Shown here: positions 11,005 through 23,500 of the stretch, piece by piece
Position numbering within the stretch: the stretch's first letter is position 1
Layout of the letters: each line of letters begins with the position of its first letter
Source of the DNA: Vitrella brassicaformis
Taxonomy: Eukaryota; Sar; Vitrellaceae
NCBI GenBank assembly: GCA_001179505.1
Contig: CDMY01000456.1
Span: forward strand, 220,799-284,798
DNA length: 64,000 nt
Reading direction: 5' to 3'
Position numbers and translations under genes: made by a program
Notes under the pieces: generated by a model
What the model saw: only the letters and a program-made list of their open reading frames with translations
The model's database searches: none
Told to the model about the DNA's origin: nothing

Positions 11005-11661
11005 CTACTCGTCGTCGGCTGGAAACAAAGGCAGCCAGTCGGGCAGATCAGCGCTGCTGTGTCTCTCAAAATAGTTGCGGAGCCTGTCTTCTGCGCTGCC
11101 GTTGAGCTTCCCGCCAGCCTCCCACTTGGCGTTCGGATTAGTGCGAGGGCCAGGAAAGAGGGTGCCCTCCGTGGCCGTCCCGCCCTCGAACTCGCCACTG
11201 AAGATGACCTCACACAGAGGGGGGGCATCGAAAGCGTCGCCGAACTCCTGCAGCTCCACCTCCGCCTTGCCGTGCATCTTGCCCTCCTTCCACCCGCCCT
11301 CGTACCAGAAGTGGGCCTCAGAGACGTCCTCGGTGTGCGTCCCCTGGCCGTGCGGCACCCCCTCCCTCATGTCGCCGACGTACAGCTTCTTCTCGCAGTC
11401 ACGCGTCACCACAGTGCCCATGCCGTCCGCCTTGCCGTCGCGCCGCGGGCCGAGCCAGTAGCACTCCTGGCCGTCGTACGTCACCTCCAGCGGCAGCTTC
11501 TTGATCTTGGCCTGCAGGGCGGTCTTGACCTGTTGCTCACTAAGGCGGGCACGTTTCTCCGACTCGTATGCCGCCTGTGCCTGGTCTCTCTCTCGCTTGA
11601 GTGTGTTGATGATCTCGTCCTGGGCAGCAAGCAGCTTCTGAGTGAGGTCGCCGGCGTCCAT
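11005..11661 (-). CDS. MORN-repeat protein with N-terminal coiled coil
   Basis: Uninterrupted 218-residue ORF. Residues 1-60 are a charged coiled coil beginning MDAGDLTQKLLAAQDEIINT. Residues about 75-185 carry MORN-type units: YVGDMREGVPHGQGT, WYEGGWKEGKMHGKAEV, and weaker ones around CYWLGPRRDGKADGMG and VIFSGEFEGG. MORN repeats usually mediate membrane-lipid or cytoskeletal attachment; the partner is unknown. The start at 11661 is preferred because, after removal of the leader intron (11742-11804), a TAA lies in frame upstream. Head-to-head with IML1, starts about 260 bp apart. The 5' end, leader intron and first codons are duplicated at 27.05-27.45 kb. Confidence 0.8.
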   Translation of the reverse strand: MDAGDLTQKLLAAQDEIINTLKRERDQAQAAYESEKRARLSEQQVKTALQAKIKKLPLEVTYDGQECYWLGPRRDGKADGMGTVVTRDCEKKLYVGDMREGVPHGQGTHTEDVSEAHFWYEGGWKEGKMHGKAEVELQEFGDAFDAPPLCEVIFSGEFEGGTATEGTLFPGPRTNPNAKWEAGGKLNGSAEDRLRNYFERHSSADLPDWLPLFPADDE

Positions 11662-11921
11662 TGCAGCGCACTGAGGGGCAGGGAATGCAGCAGGGAATGC
11701 AGCAGGTGCAGGGCAGAGGAGGTGGGTCTCAAGAACGAAACCTGTGCAAACAAACCGATGAATGATTGTCGTCGATGGACGATGCATGTTTTCTTTGGCC
11801 GTACCTTAGCGCTTTGCGATGAGTGGCTGCAGCAGGCTCGGCTGGTTCTGTTTTGCGAGCCGAGTGGATCGCCCTTGAGGCGTCCCAGATCTGCCACTCA
11901 CAGGGGCAGACTGAATTGAGG
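11662..11921. promoter_or_regulatory. bidirectional promoter and leader of MORN gene and IML1 (duplicated cassette, copy 1)
   Basis: A 260-bp spacer separates divergent starts. Read on the minus strand it contains a leader exon, a 63-nt GT-AG intron (11742-11804) and the MORN 5' UTR. A nearly identical sequence lies on the plus strand at about 27048-27268, beside CPS II. A core of about 65-70 bases around the leader donor, including GGCTCGCAAAAC, is identical by eye. Confidence 0.7.
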
Positions 11922-12532
11922 ATGCTGGCATCAGGTGTCGGTCGGCGCTCGCGCCACCCGAAGCGACGAACGGTCGTCGACAGTTTCATCAAAGGTCAAG
12001 AGGAGCCGCAAGCACAGCTGCCAAGTGCCCAGGACGGACTCGCTGGAACCCAATCGGTGACTGCCGTTGCTCTCACACATGAGGCGAAGCGATTCGGGTG
12101 AGAATGCATGAATCGAATCTGAATGCCACTCATCCATCCCATATGCCGTCATGCATGATCTGATCTGTGTGTTCTCTCTGGTTGTCATGTCAGCGGTAGT
12201 CTGTGCGTCTTCAGCAGCGATCAGTACGCCAAGAGGTTCCCCGTGGGCACCCTCGTCCGGATCACGCCCCTCGCCGCATCGGCATTCAACGGCCTCCCAC
12301 ATGCGGCCGGCGAGTCGCCTGGGAAGGACAAACACGGGCAGTGCGCGTGGCGTGACCGCGAGAAGGACCGGAGCATTGTGGTCAAGGTGAGCGGCGACAG
12401 CTTCGGGCAGCTTATGGGCGGGGTGGGACTGTCGGTGCTCGACCAAGTGGCCAAGCTCATGGGACTCAAGAGAGATCTGCCGAGGCATGACGTCATGGTG
12501 AGAGGGAGGGAGGGGGTGTTTGTGTGCGGACT

Positions 12533-12564
<32 letters not shown>

Positions 12565-15500
12565 CCACAGATGCAGGTGATCCAGCCTGAGGATGCCCGC
12601 ATCGACTATGTGGAGATCGAGCTCACAGAGCAGTTCATCTCACGGAGGGACATATGGCACTTCCAGGTGACTATCCAATCAATGCACACACATACCTGCG
12701 GACACTCACGGCCTCTCATTTCTCTCTCTCTCTCTCTCTCAGCGTGAGCTGCTCAAGGGTCAGCGAGTGCTCTACTGCGGCCTCCCGCCCCCCGTTCGCC
12801 GCCACACCCACTTCAGATTCTCAATCCGTTCGCTGTTCGTCGAAGACAAGAACGGCACCCGAGCCATCCGACACCAGACGACCGTCGCCCCAGCATCGTC
12901 CACTGCCCCCTTCGAGCACACGCCCTACCCCTACACCATGGCGGGCCACGATTCGACGGTGGGTGTGGACTACTGGGGTCTGAGCCGTGGCGAGAGGGGG
13001 TCTGTCGGGGGCGGGGAGGGATGGCAGGGGGTCGAGGTGGCCACAAGTGAGCAGGCCACGCGGGCGGTGCTCAAGAAACTCAACAGGTGAGAAGTGAGGG
13101 AGGGTTTGGCGGGTGGTCCGCGGTGTGTGTGTATGGTACGTGTGTCTGCGTGTGTAGTGGTTTGGTGAGCGAGCAGACGAAGCTGACGTTCCGGTCCAAG
13201 TGCACCAACATATTCTTCCTCATACAACTCAGCCAAGAGGTGCAGTGGGTGCGTACGTGGGTGGGGTGTCCACTCCATCCATCCATCCATCCGCACTACA
13301 CGCACAACCACAACACGTGCACCTCTAACTCTCTCCGTGTCCTCGCGTCCGTCGTGTCTGTCTGTCAGCTGTGGTGGTTTTCCCGCGACGGCTTCCCCTA
13401 CTATATGCGGGTGCTGCAGTTCTTCAAAGACCTCTTCGACCGCTACCGCAGGGGCCAGCAGACACACTACATCACTCTCGTCCTCTTCGGCCGACTGCTG
13501 CTCGAGGGAGGCGAGATTGAGGACAGATATGAGGTCATATGGGAGGGACCCCTGGCCGCCCTGCTGGCGTCCAGTGACGCCATCCTGCGGCGGCTGAGGC
13601 GGGACTTCTTCACCTTTCCCGAGTCCATCGGCTGGCGGGCGCCCTGCTTCAAGTGAGTGGGTGCAGGGAGGCAGGGAGGCAGGCCAGCAGAACCAACAGT
13701 CAGCCGTGTCGTGTGTGTGTGTGTGTGTGTGTGTGCAGGCCTGACGAGAGCGCTCGATGCTGGTCCATGCGGATGGAAGAGAAGTCTTCGCCCCAGCCGA
13801 CGGCGGCCGTCAATGGCACCCCTGATGCAGGTGCACGTGTAGATGGGGGGCGAGAGAGTAATGGCTACCATCACCACCACAAGGGTGAGAGGCTGTCGTA
13901 TGTGCCGTCTGGTGCCGCCAAGGGCAACACGCTGGAGGCCATCAACCTGGTGCTGGACCACTTTGAGCTGCACCACCTCGACCGCAAGCTGTGGTACACA
14001 GGTAGGTGGAACCGTGCATCGATCGATGGCAGCCCTGCCTTCTCTCATCTCCATCTGTCTCTTCCTCTGTGTGGTCAGGTCAGTCTGTTGTGCTGGTGAC
14101 GGCGGGTAGCGGTGTGCTGTACACGCCCGACCATCGGCTGATGGAGCTCACCAAACAGAGACTCAACGACTCCGTACTCGGTAAGTAAACTGCCGACAAG
14201 AATGCAACGCACTCACATCCATCCATCCATCCGTCCATCCATTGTTCCGTTGTCACACAGCCCCCGATATCGTGAGTGTGCGCGACGAGCCTCTCCACGC
14301 CGTTCCACTGCTCCTGGTCGACCCACCCGTCACCCACCAGCAGCATCACCAGCACCAGCAGCAGCCGCCCTCCTCTCCATCGCCCCCCTCCATCTCCATG
14401 TCCATGGCGTCCATCAACGCCTCATCGGGTGCAGCGGATGAGCCGAGTGAGGGGGAGGGCGTGCGTCGGCCGCTGAGCTTCTTTGCCGGACAGATCCACT
14501 TCGTCAACTGGATGGTCATGCACTTCTACAAGGAGGCACAGGTGAGACACAGAGGGAGGGAGAGAAGGGCACGTGTGCGTGATTGATGGATCGATGCCCG
14601 TCCTCCTTGTGTTCAGGATTGCGACTGTCCTGGGCTCGCGCCGTTCCGTCCGCTGTCGACCTTCTTGCCTCTGGAGCTGCCCTTCCGCCTCCCCCAGGCG
14701 GCCTTCACGGCCTACGTGCCGCCACTCGACCTTTCGCAGCCACACGAACCCACCGCCACACCCACACCCACACCCCCGTGTGAGCCGCAACCATCCGCCG
14801 CGGCAGTCCGCACAGTGGAGAGAAATGTCCCCTCACGGACCCACTCTGTCCGTGGCGACACATCGCCCCCCCTCACGGCCACTCTCGCGCAGAGTGCGGG
14901 GCATCCGCACTCATCGTCGACGGGCCAGCTGCCCGCCACTCTCGTGAGCAGCGCCGGCAGCAGCAGGGGGTCCAGGCGGCGCATCGACGTCAAGCTCAGC
15001 AAGGCGGACTTCGCGCGTCTGTTTGCTGGGGCTTTCAACCCTTTTGTGAAGCAGGAGGAGGGCGGGGTGAGCGGGAAGGCTCACAGTGTGGGCGGAGTCA
15101 GCCACACGGGCGGCCACTCGGCTGTGCCGTCGGGTGCGGGTACGCCGAAGAGCAGTGTGACGGCTGCCAGTCGTGATGGTGAGGGAGACCATGAGGGCGG
15201 CAAGGAGGCCTTCGGCCACAGAGGGGACGAGAAGATACGCGACATCCAGACGCGGCGCTGGTCACACGTGTATGCGCCCAGCAGGTCAGTGTCTGGATGG
15301 GGAGGGCGGGTGTGCGGCAGACACACAGCAGCAAACTCGATCTGTCTGTGCCAAAACATGTGTGCAGGGAGGGCTCCATGCTGTGGGAGTCGCTGCTGCA
15401 GCCGGCCGTCCTGCCGTGCACAATGGAGTTCTACTGCGCCACCCGAAACGCGCAGTAGTAAGAGAACGGGACACACACACACACACACACACTCATGGTG

Positions 15501-18382
15501 GATCCCCATCCACCCGCTTATGTGACAGTCACGGCAAGTTCTGGACGGTGACGCCGGTGCTGTTTCTGCTGGAGGGCAGCTCGCTGGCCAGGAAGGACCG
15601 CGGCTTCAGGATGGAGGATGACCCGCTCGAGTGAGCTGCCCCCCGGCTGCTGCCGGCACCCTCGGCCTGTGTCTGCACGTCTGTCTGTGTATCTTCTTGA
15701 TTTGCTCAGGTTGACGGTGAATGAGTTGGTGGGCATCCGCTTGGCCATGGACATGCAAGTCAACACCAGACCGGCAAACCTGATCGTGAGCGGCCGACGG
15801 ACGGCGTCAATGGATAAACAGAGGACCAATGCATTGGCCCACGTGTGTGTCGGTGTGGTGTGGTGTGGTGTGTTGTGGTTGGTGTGGTGAATCAATCACA
15901 TCAGGTGGCGGAGCCGTACCACGAGCGTTGCGGTCGGCGTGGCCTGGAGAGGGTGCAGATGTCCTTCAACGAGGATGTGCACGAGCTGTCGGTGGTCGAC
16001 AACACCAACATTTTCGTATATAAGGGGGACCGACACATCAGATCAGACACTCCACACACACACACACACACCGCACTCTTCGTCCGTCCCTATCTGTGTG
16101 GTCACTGACAGGTCCAGTGTTTCAACGAGAAGGCCAGCAACAGCAAGGGCAAGCCGCCAAGCGCGAAAGAGGGCAAGCAGCCCCCCAGCAGCGAAGCCCC
16201 TACCTCACCCTCGCCCTCACCCCATCCCCACCACACCGACAGCCACAGAGATGACGCCGACCACAGCCTTTCGCCGAGCGCGACGCCCCTCAGCCCCCGT
16301 GATGGTGATGAGGCCTTCCTGTCTCGGTCGCTGCCCGAGGCCGACAGCCTCATGACCCGGGACGGCTCGGCTGTGCCGGATTTCCGGCTGAAGCACTATG
16401 AGAAGAAGCGCACAATCCGGCGGGCATCGATGGGTGGAGACGAGGCCCCCACCAACGATGTGGGTGTTGAGAGGGGCGGCGGCGGTGAGGGGAGGCTGAG
16501 TGGAGACAGCGACGAGGAGGAGCGGAGGCAGAGGGAGCGGGAGCGGCTGGTGTTCCCCTACAGCTACCTCATCCGCCACCGCGGCCCCTTCGGCTGGACC
16601 AATCCCGACGACCCCGCCACCTGCATCTCAGACGACACACCCGCGCCACCGCCACCAATGCCTTCCGTCTCTGCCTCAATCAGCCGCAGCGGCAGCCAGG
16701 CGCTCTCAGACAATACCGGGGGAGAGCACGACCACGATACCCACGCGGAGCACCCTTTGCTGCCCTTCCCCTCCATCCAGCCGGCCCTCCAGTTCCCCCA
16801 GGGCCGCGGGTGGCGCAGCTGCTCGATTCGCTTCTCGCAGCAGGGCGCCTACCCCTGGAACAACCTGGACCCCATCGTCTGCCTGGCCAAACTGCAGCCG
16901 CCCACTAACAGCATCATGGAGCACGTCAAGGGCTGGGAGCTGCGCATCAGGACCCAGGCATTCGTGCTGGTGCCCAACCGGCTCAGGAGCCACTACGTCG
17001 ACACCGACAGCACCCCGCTGAGCGACCCTGACAAGGAGCGCGTCAGCACGCTGCTGCGGAGGGAAGACGAGCTGACGGCCGTCGGGTGCGACCCCTTCAT
17101 CCACAGTGACAGTGACGACGTCGACCAGGATCTGGTGGACAGGGCCAGGCAGTTCTTCGCTTCTCTGCAGGAGCTGTGCTTCAAGAACGCCCCGGCGTTC
17201 TACGACCCGTCGACAATGGGCCTTCACCTGGACTTCTCCCCCCCACCGTCCGGCGGTCTGCAGGGGGTGCACCTACGGTCGCGTCGCGTCTTCACGTGTT
17301 GGTGCGAGGAGACGGTGTGGCACGCCAACGAGCTGGGGGAGGCCATCCACCCGCTGCCGAGCGAGTGGTTCATGTTTCACTACGACGGCCACTTTGCGCC
17401 CCCCCTGCTCTTTCGCTTCACCATCGAGTGGCTCGTCTGCAGCTCCATCTTCATCGCGAAGTTCATGAAACGGCTCCGCAGCCTCGCCACACAGCTCGAC
17501 TTCGCCATCGTGCAGCTGCCCATGGCACAGATCTTCCCCGCCAATGAGAGGAAGCGGCCGCCCTTCAATCCCATGTTCACCGCGCAGTACAGGCTGCTCA
17601 ACGGCCACCATGGTGACGAGACGGCCGCTTTGGCGATCGCTCGGAGGCTGCTGTATGCCTTCCTGGACGCGCCGCTGAACATGCTGGTGGTGGCGGGCCG
17701 GCCGGACAGTGTGGTGCATCCGCGGGAAGACGACAAGCCGGGCGAGAGGGTGGAGTATCTGCCCCCGGGGATGGAGGACGGTTGGGTGCTCATGGAACGA
17801 CACGGGCTCTACTTTGTGCATATCACCAGGTGGACGCGCCATCGTGAACGCTGGGTGGCATGGGTGCCTCTGTGTGCGTGTGTGTGTGTGTGTAGGGACA
17901 GTGTGTTGTGGCACAGCACATACCTGCAGTGGAGTTGGGTGGAGAAGGGCACATCACGGCTGAGAGTGGGCGAGGCCGGGGAGGCACCCTGCCACGGTCA
18001 GTGAGTGCGTCAGTGAGCGACAGGCACACACACCACAGCCGACCACACACTATTTTATTGTGCATATGCCATCCACACCACATCCATCGTCTGTGGCTGC
18101 CTGGCTGGCTGATGTCATATATGATGCAGAGATGTCCAATGAGGCCTGGCGCACCACCGTGTCACGCCGCCACTTCTCCTTCTTCACACACGCACTCAGA
18201 AAGGTGAGTGAGATCAGATCGCCCACAGGACAGGACACGCAAATCCATCCATCCATCCATCCCGTGCGGTGTGTGCATCATATGTTCAGCTCAATATCGG
18301 TCTGGCGGAGCGGTCGGTGGATCGGCGAGATGACGCACAAAGCGAGCCGGCGGAGCCCTTTTTCCGGCTGTCTGGGGAGTGA
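11922..18382 (+). CDS. IML1: Iml1/DEPDC5-like GATOR1 subunit, DEP domain not found
   Basis: GATOR1 is a Rag GTPase-activating complex at the lysosome/vacuole that restrains TORC1 when amino acids are low. Eighteen exons in phase (first 11922-12097, last 18290-18382, largest 16112-17829) give about 1654 residues, close to human DEPDC5. Family landmarks in order: DYVEIELTEQFISRRDIWHF (about 12614-12664), LTFRSKCTNIFFLIQLSQE then LWWFSRDGFPYYMR (SABA-like region, 13158-13500), GQSVVLVTAGSGVLYT (14079-14130), FPYSYLIRHRGPFGW, then WELRIRTQAFVLVPNR near 16940. The C-terminal segment FRFTIEWLVCSSIFIAKFM (about 17413) is followed by QLDFAIVQLPM. Between the last two, where DEP sits in fungi and animals, I find only acidic and low-complexity sequence. 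The 5' end abuts the duplicated promoter cassette. Confidence 0.88.
12722..12742 (+). repeat. (CT)n tract forming a 3' splice site
   Basis: A pure CT dinucleotide run abuts the acceptor AG of an IML1 intron (exon starts 12743). It is an example of the microsatellite-built acceptors common in this window. Confidence 0.8.
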
Positions 18383-19169
18383 GGGAGGGGTACGGACGCG
18401 ACAAGCGCATGAGTGACGCATGAGGGGGCGATGCGAGGTGACTGAGGGTGGGTGATGCTGCTCGTGGTGGTGTACAGGAGGGCAGTCCTTTCGGCGCCTT
18501 GTTGATCTATCTGTATGCCTGGTGTCCAGTCGATCGCTTCGACGCCGGTGTGGTCGCTGTGTGAGGGCACTCAGAGCAGAGGGCCTCCGCAACTCGGCCT
18601 CAAGGGTGACGGAGCGAGAGAGTGGACGAAGGAGGGCAATTACGAGGGCTGGTGTCTATTGACGGACGAGAGAGTTGTGCAAAGCGACTGAGTTGGTTGG
18701 ATGCGTGTGTGTCTGAGAGAGTGAGAAGGCATTCAAGTTGTGTGATGTGAGCCGTCATGCACCTCCTCCCTCGGTCTGTCGGACAGGCAGTCAAGTCAGG
18801 TCAGGTCAAATCAGGCACACAACGTCTTGAAATCACCATGAATGCCGCACAGCATCCATCCATCCATCCATCCCCGCCACGCACACACAGATGCACACGA
18901 TTGCACGTCGCCATTGGCTCAACAAACTCAGTCTGTCTGAAAACCCGGCGGCTGTGAAAAAGTTGGCGGCCACGGTTGCAACCACACGCCACACGAGCAA
19001 TGTTCACCACCTTACCCCCACACGACCGACATGGACAGATCAGATGGTATGTATGTCGCCTGCAATCCGGCGATCGCATCGAGTGACACACACATGCAAT
19101 GCAATGCAGAAGCTCCCTCCCTCCCTCGTCCCTCGTACGCACCACTAGCGTCGACGAAGGTCTGTCTGT
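18383..19169. other. convergent spacer, no gene seen
   Basis: Lies between the 3' ends of IML1 (+) and CPS II (-). It contains (ATCC)n near 18854 and scattered CA runs. No ORF with domain content was recognised on either strand. Confidence 0.5.
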
Positions 19170-20222
19170 CTACTTAGATGTGTACTCGTCGTAGGACTTG
19201 ATCTCGAAAAATGTCTTGCCGTTGCTCTCGCGGTGCCACTTGCGGTGGAGGGAATCCACCAACAGACTCGCCAACTTGATGTCCGTCAGCAGAGGAACTG
19301 CACAAAACACCAGACAGACAGACGGACATGCAGACCCCTGTGTGCGACGGCATGTGCCCTTTGTCGTGTGTGTGTGTGTGAGTATTGCCCACGTACCTCC
19401 CCTGTCGATTGCGGTTCGCCTGATTTGGAATCCGTCGGTGAGTGCGCGGCTCTCCATCGACTCGGGCACGTTGATCACCATCTCGATCTTTCCCTCCTGC
19501 ACACACTCACACACGAGATGACAGACAGACCACTGATCCACTGATCCACCGATGCTTGCACGTGGCTGTGCTGTGCTGTGTAGTGTATTGTACCACGATG
19601 TAGGTCTTGGCGTTGGGCTCCTCCCCTGTGGATGGTTTGTGCAGCAGCACCAGCTCCTCCTCGTTCATCGTCAGCCCGTGGCTGTGCAGAAACTCATACG
19701 TCCCCTGCGTGGCGTATATCTTGAACCCCATCAGATTCAGCAGACGCGCATAAGGCAGAAACTCAACCTGACAGACAGACAGACACAGTCACAACCACGC
19801 AATCACATGCATCGTTCGACTGCCCTCTTAGATGGTTGTCCAGATGGATGGATGTGTGTGTGTGTGACCTTTGAGTGGAGGGGTCCTGTGGAGAGAAGGA
19901 TGTTGGACTTGGGCGGCTTGATGCCTGTGGAGGTGAGCGCCTTCATGAACGCCTCGAACTTGGTCGAACCGTAACACGCCACCTGCACACCACACCACAC
20001 ACAGGTCAGTCCGACACACACGCACATGTGTTGTGTGTTTGTGGTGTTCCGGCACACGTCATGTCACCTACCTCTCCCGTGCTCCTCATCTCGACACCAA
20101 GGACAGGGTCGGCCCCCCGCAGCCGCGTGAAGGAGAACATGGGAGCTTTGACCCCGACGTATTCAAGGTCCACCAGGTGGATGTGGGCAGCGCGCCACGG
20201 AGCCCGCACCATTATCCTGCAC

Positions 20223-20271
<49 letters not shown>

Positions 20272-20520
20272 GCATCCATTAATCCACACAGACAGACAGA
20301 CAGATCTCTGGGTGCGGTGGCTTACTTACCTGGTGGCTAGTTCGATGAAGTTGGTGTTGAATGTCTTAGAGATGAAGGGGAAGGTGCGCGAGGCGCGCAG
20401 GTTGCACTCGATGACCTTGACCTCGTTCTGCTTGCACATGAACTGGATGTTGAACGGACCCGTGATCAGCAGCGCACGGGCGATCTTCTGCGAGATCTTC
20501 TTGACACGACTGACGAGACA

Positions 20521-20553
<33 letters not shown>

Positions 20554-23500
20554 GGAGAGAGAGATGGATGGACTGCCATCTTGCCGTTGTGCACATGTGT
20601 TGGCTCACCGGATGGTCTCGACATAGAGCTTCTGCGCTGGCAGGACGAGAGTGGCGTCGCCAGAGTGCACACCTGACAGGGCCCGAGGGCACAGGGCAGC
20701 CAACGTGCTGTGCTGGATGGCCGGATGCAGCTACCCTGTGGATGGGTGGACACAACCCACCTGCATTCTCGACGTGTTCGCTGATGGCGTAGTTGACGAT
20801 CTCGCCGTCGGCCGCCACAGCGTCCATCTCAACCTCCTATATGCATCATATAGGCACACACACGCAGCGCATCGCATCGACACACACAGACAGCTTCCGT
20901 CTTTCTCTCTCTCTCTCTCTCTGTGTGTGTGTGGGTGTGTCGATCGCCTCGTGGCCCGGCTCGCCCACCTTTGCGTTTTCGATGTACTTGGAGATGACCA
21001 CAGGGTGCTCACGGGACACGACAGCCGCCTCTTGCAGAAAACTGCACACACACACCACACCACACCAGACCACACCAGACAAACGAAGGTGTTTCTCTTG
21101 TGTCTCTCTCTCGCCAGCCTGCCGCACAGACGTACGTACCTCTTGAGGTCCGAGGGGTCTGTGACGACCCTCATCGCCGCGCCAGACAGCACATAGGACG
21201 GCCGCACCAACACCGGAAACTCAACCTGACGTGACATCCATGCCATGCAACACCAGTTCACAACACACCCACACCACACCAACAGTGGCCAGCTAGCTCC
21301 CCCTCTCTCATCTCACCTTCTTGGCGAACTGCAGCGCCTCGTCGAATGTGGTGAAGGCAGACCATGGCGGCTGGTCGACGCCCAGCGAGTCGCACAGCTT
21401 GGAGAACTTGTGCCGGTCCTCGGCGGTGTCGATGGACTCAACTGACGTGCCCAAGATGCGACACTTGTGACGGCGCAGACCTGTTACAACGACGGCAAGG
21501 CACGTGTGTGTGTGTGTGTGTGCGTGTGCGAGTGCATGGATGAGGTACCGTACCAAGTGCCAGGTTGTTTGGTGTCTGTCCGCCGACGCAGAGAATGATG
21601 CCAAGAGGGTCTTCGAACTCGTAGATGTCCAGCACCGACTCAAGGGAGAGATCCTGACACACACACACACACGCATGGTTCCGGTAGAGGCGGGTGTGGT
21701 GTGGTGCCTGGGCGTCTGTCTAACTGTGCGAGCGAATGCAATGCGTAGGGTACCTCAAAGTAGAGTCGGTCCGACTCGTCGAAGTCTGTGCTGACCGTCT
21801 CGGGGTTGCAATTGACCACTATCGCCTTGTGACCTGCACACGACCATGTGATGTGCACAAACGTCAGGTCACCTTGTGTGTCGTGCCCCCGTCCACCCAT
21901 CGCATCCATCCATCTTGTCCCCCACCCCACACACCGAGTTCTCTGAGTGTCTTGACTGCACTCATAGCGCTCCAGTCAAACTCGACAGAGCTGCCGATGC
22001 GGTAGCAGCCGCACCCCAGCACTATCACCGGCTGCTGCTCGGGGCCGCGGATCGTCGACCCAATCCCGCCAGACGACGTCCGCATCAGGCCCATACCTGT
22101 GTGTGGCAGCCGGGCGGGCACACCACTCATCAATCGTCGTGTGTGTGTGTGTGTGTGTTGGATGGGTGTGTCCATCGAGTGCACCAGCCAGCGCACCAGG
22201 GATGGCAGGTGTCGAGCCCATGGCGGCTTTCGCGTACACGTGCCCGTCGGTGCTCTCCAGCCGCAGCGACATCCGCGCACGGGACCGGGAAGTCGACTCC
22301 GTCAACGTCGCTGTGTCCGCACACAAACCACACACCATTACACACATGTATGCTTGCATCCTCCCCTCCCCTCCCCCTCCCCCTCCGCCTCTCTCTTACG
22401 TGAGTCGCCCCCCAGGCCGTCGCCGAAGTACTGGCCATGTGCTGTCGGCCCGTATGCGTTGCCGTTCATCATCTCGTGTCCGTGGACCCCGTGTCTGTGG
22501 ACCATGGCCTCCTGCGTCTGCTGGGGCGATATCGACAGGTGGTGCCGCATCATGGGGTAGGGGTGGGGGTGGCCGCGGGGGTCTCGCGGCGAGTCGCTGG
22601 GCGGCGTCATGTTGTAGTAGGGGGAGAACGAGGGCGCCGACTCGGCTGTCGGCTCGACGTCGTGCTCGCAGCCTGCACGTAAGACCATCCAGCCGTGTGT
22701 GCGTGTGTGTGTGTGTGGTGACCCCGGGGTCACCTTGGTAGGTTAGGTATAGGTAGTTGGTCTGTGCGGGGAACTCTGCCGCCAGTGTGTCGATCTGCTT
22801 CACCCACGGCCGCACGTTGAACTCGGTCCTCAGGGCGCGCACCTCCATCTCAGACGCCTCGGGACGAAGCCACGTACCTGCAATCCACACACACACACCA
22901 CACACAACACAAACAGGTAGGATGCGGTGCGTGTGCTGCCTGCCTGTGTGTCTGTGTCTGCCTGTCTGTCTGTCTGTCTGTGTGTCTGTGTGTGCGTACC
23001 GACCGATTTGTTTGTCAGCGAATCCGATGGTTTTGGCGTGTCGGATGATGTCTGGAGTGAGGTCGCTGATGCTCATGTTGGTCAGGTGCACACGTGTGTC
23101 GTTGATCTGCTTGAGCTTGGCCAGAAACCACCTGTCGATCTTCGTCATCTGCACAACACAGCCGCATGGCATGCCATGCCACCGCACAGATCAGCACAGA
23201 TCAGATGGCCTGCTTCTCTGTCTGAGTGTCCGTCTGTGTGTCTGTGTGTCTGTGTGTGCCGATTAAGGAGTGAGTGACCTGGTGGATGCTCTCGACGTCG
23301 TAGCCTTCATCGAACGCCTGAGCGATCGCCCATATTCTGCACACCCACACGCACACACAGACGAAGCAGAGATGGACCGGTGCACATCCACACCAGCCAC
23401 CCGCCCTTGCCCACACCAACCTCTTGGGCGACGGGTTTTGGAGCTCTGCGTTGAGCGCCTCTTTGTCGGGAAATACCTCAGTCTTGGGGTCGAACCCGTG

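Noticed and set aside
11823-11921. IML1 start upstream of 11922 (in-frame extension to 11823)
   Set aside because: That segment is the leader/promoter shared with the MORN gene; in-frame codons come from the duplicated non-coding cassette, and ATG 11922 is the first codon beyond it.
13234-13260. Later donor for IML1 exon 5 (after GTGCAGTGG)
   Set aside because: Ending the exon at GAG (13239) gives a gap-free match to the DEPDC5 stretch around QMSCEMWDF; the later donor adds residues that do not align.
14218-14240. (ATCC)n arrays as CRISPR-like or satellite arrays
   Set aside because: They are plain tetranucleotide microsatellites, without spacers, in a eukaryotic intron-rich context.
20850-21130. 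ORFs in CA/TG microsatellites translating as THTHTH or VCVCVC
   Set aside because: Found in both strands across all introns; they are artefacts of dinucleotide repeats.
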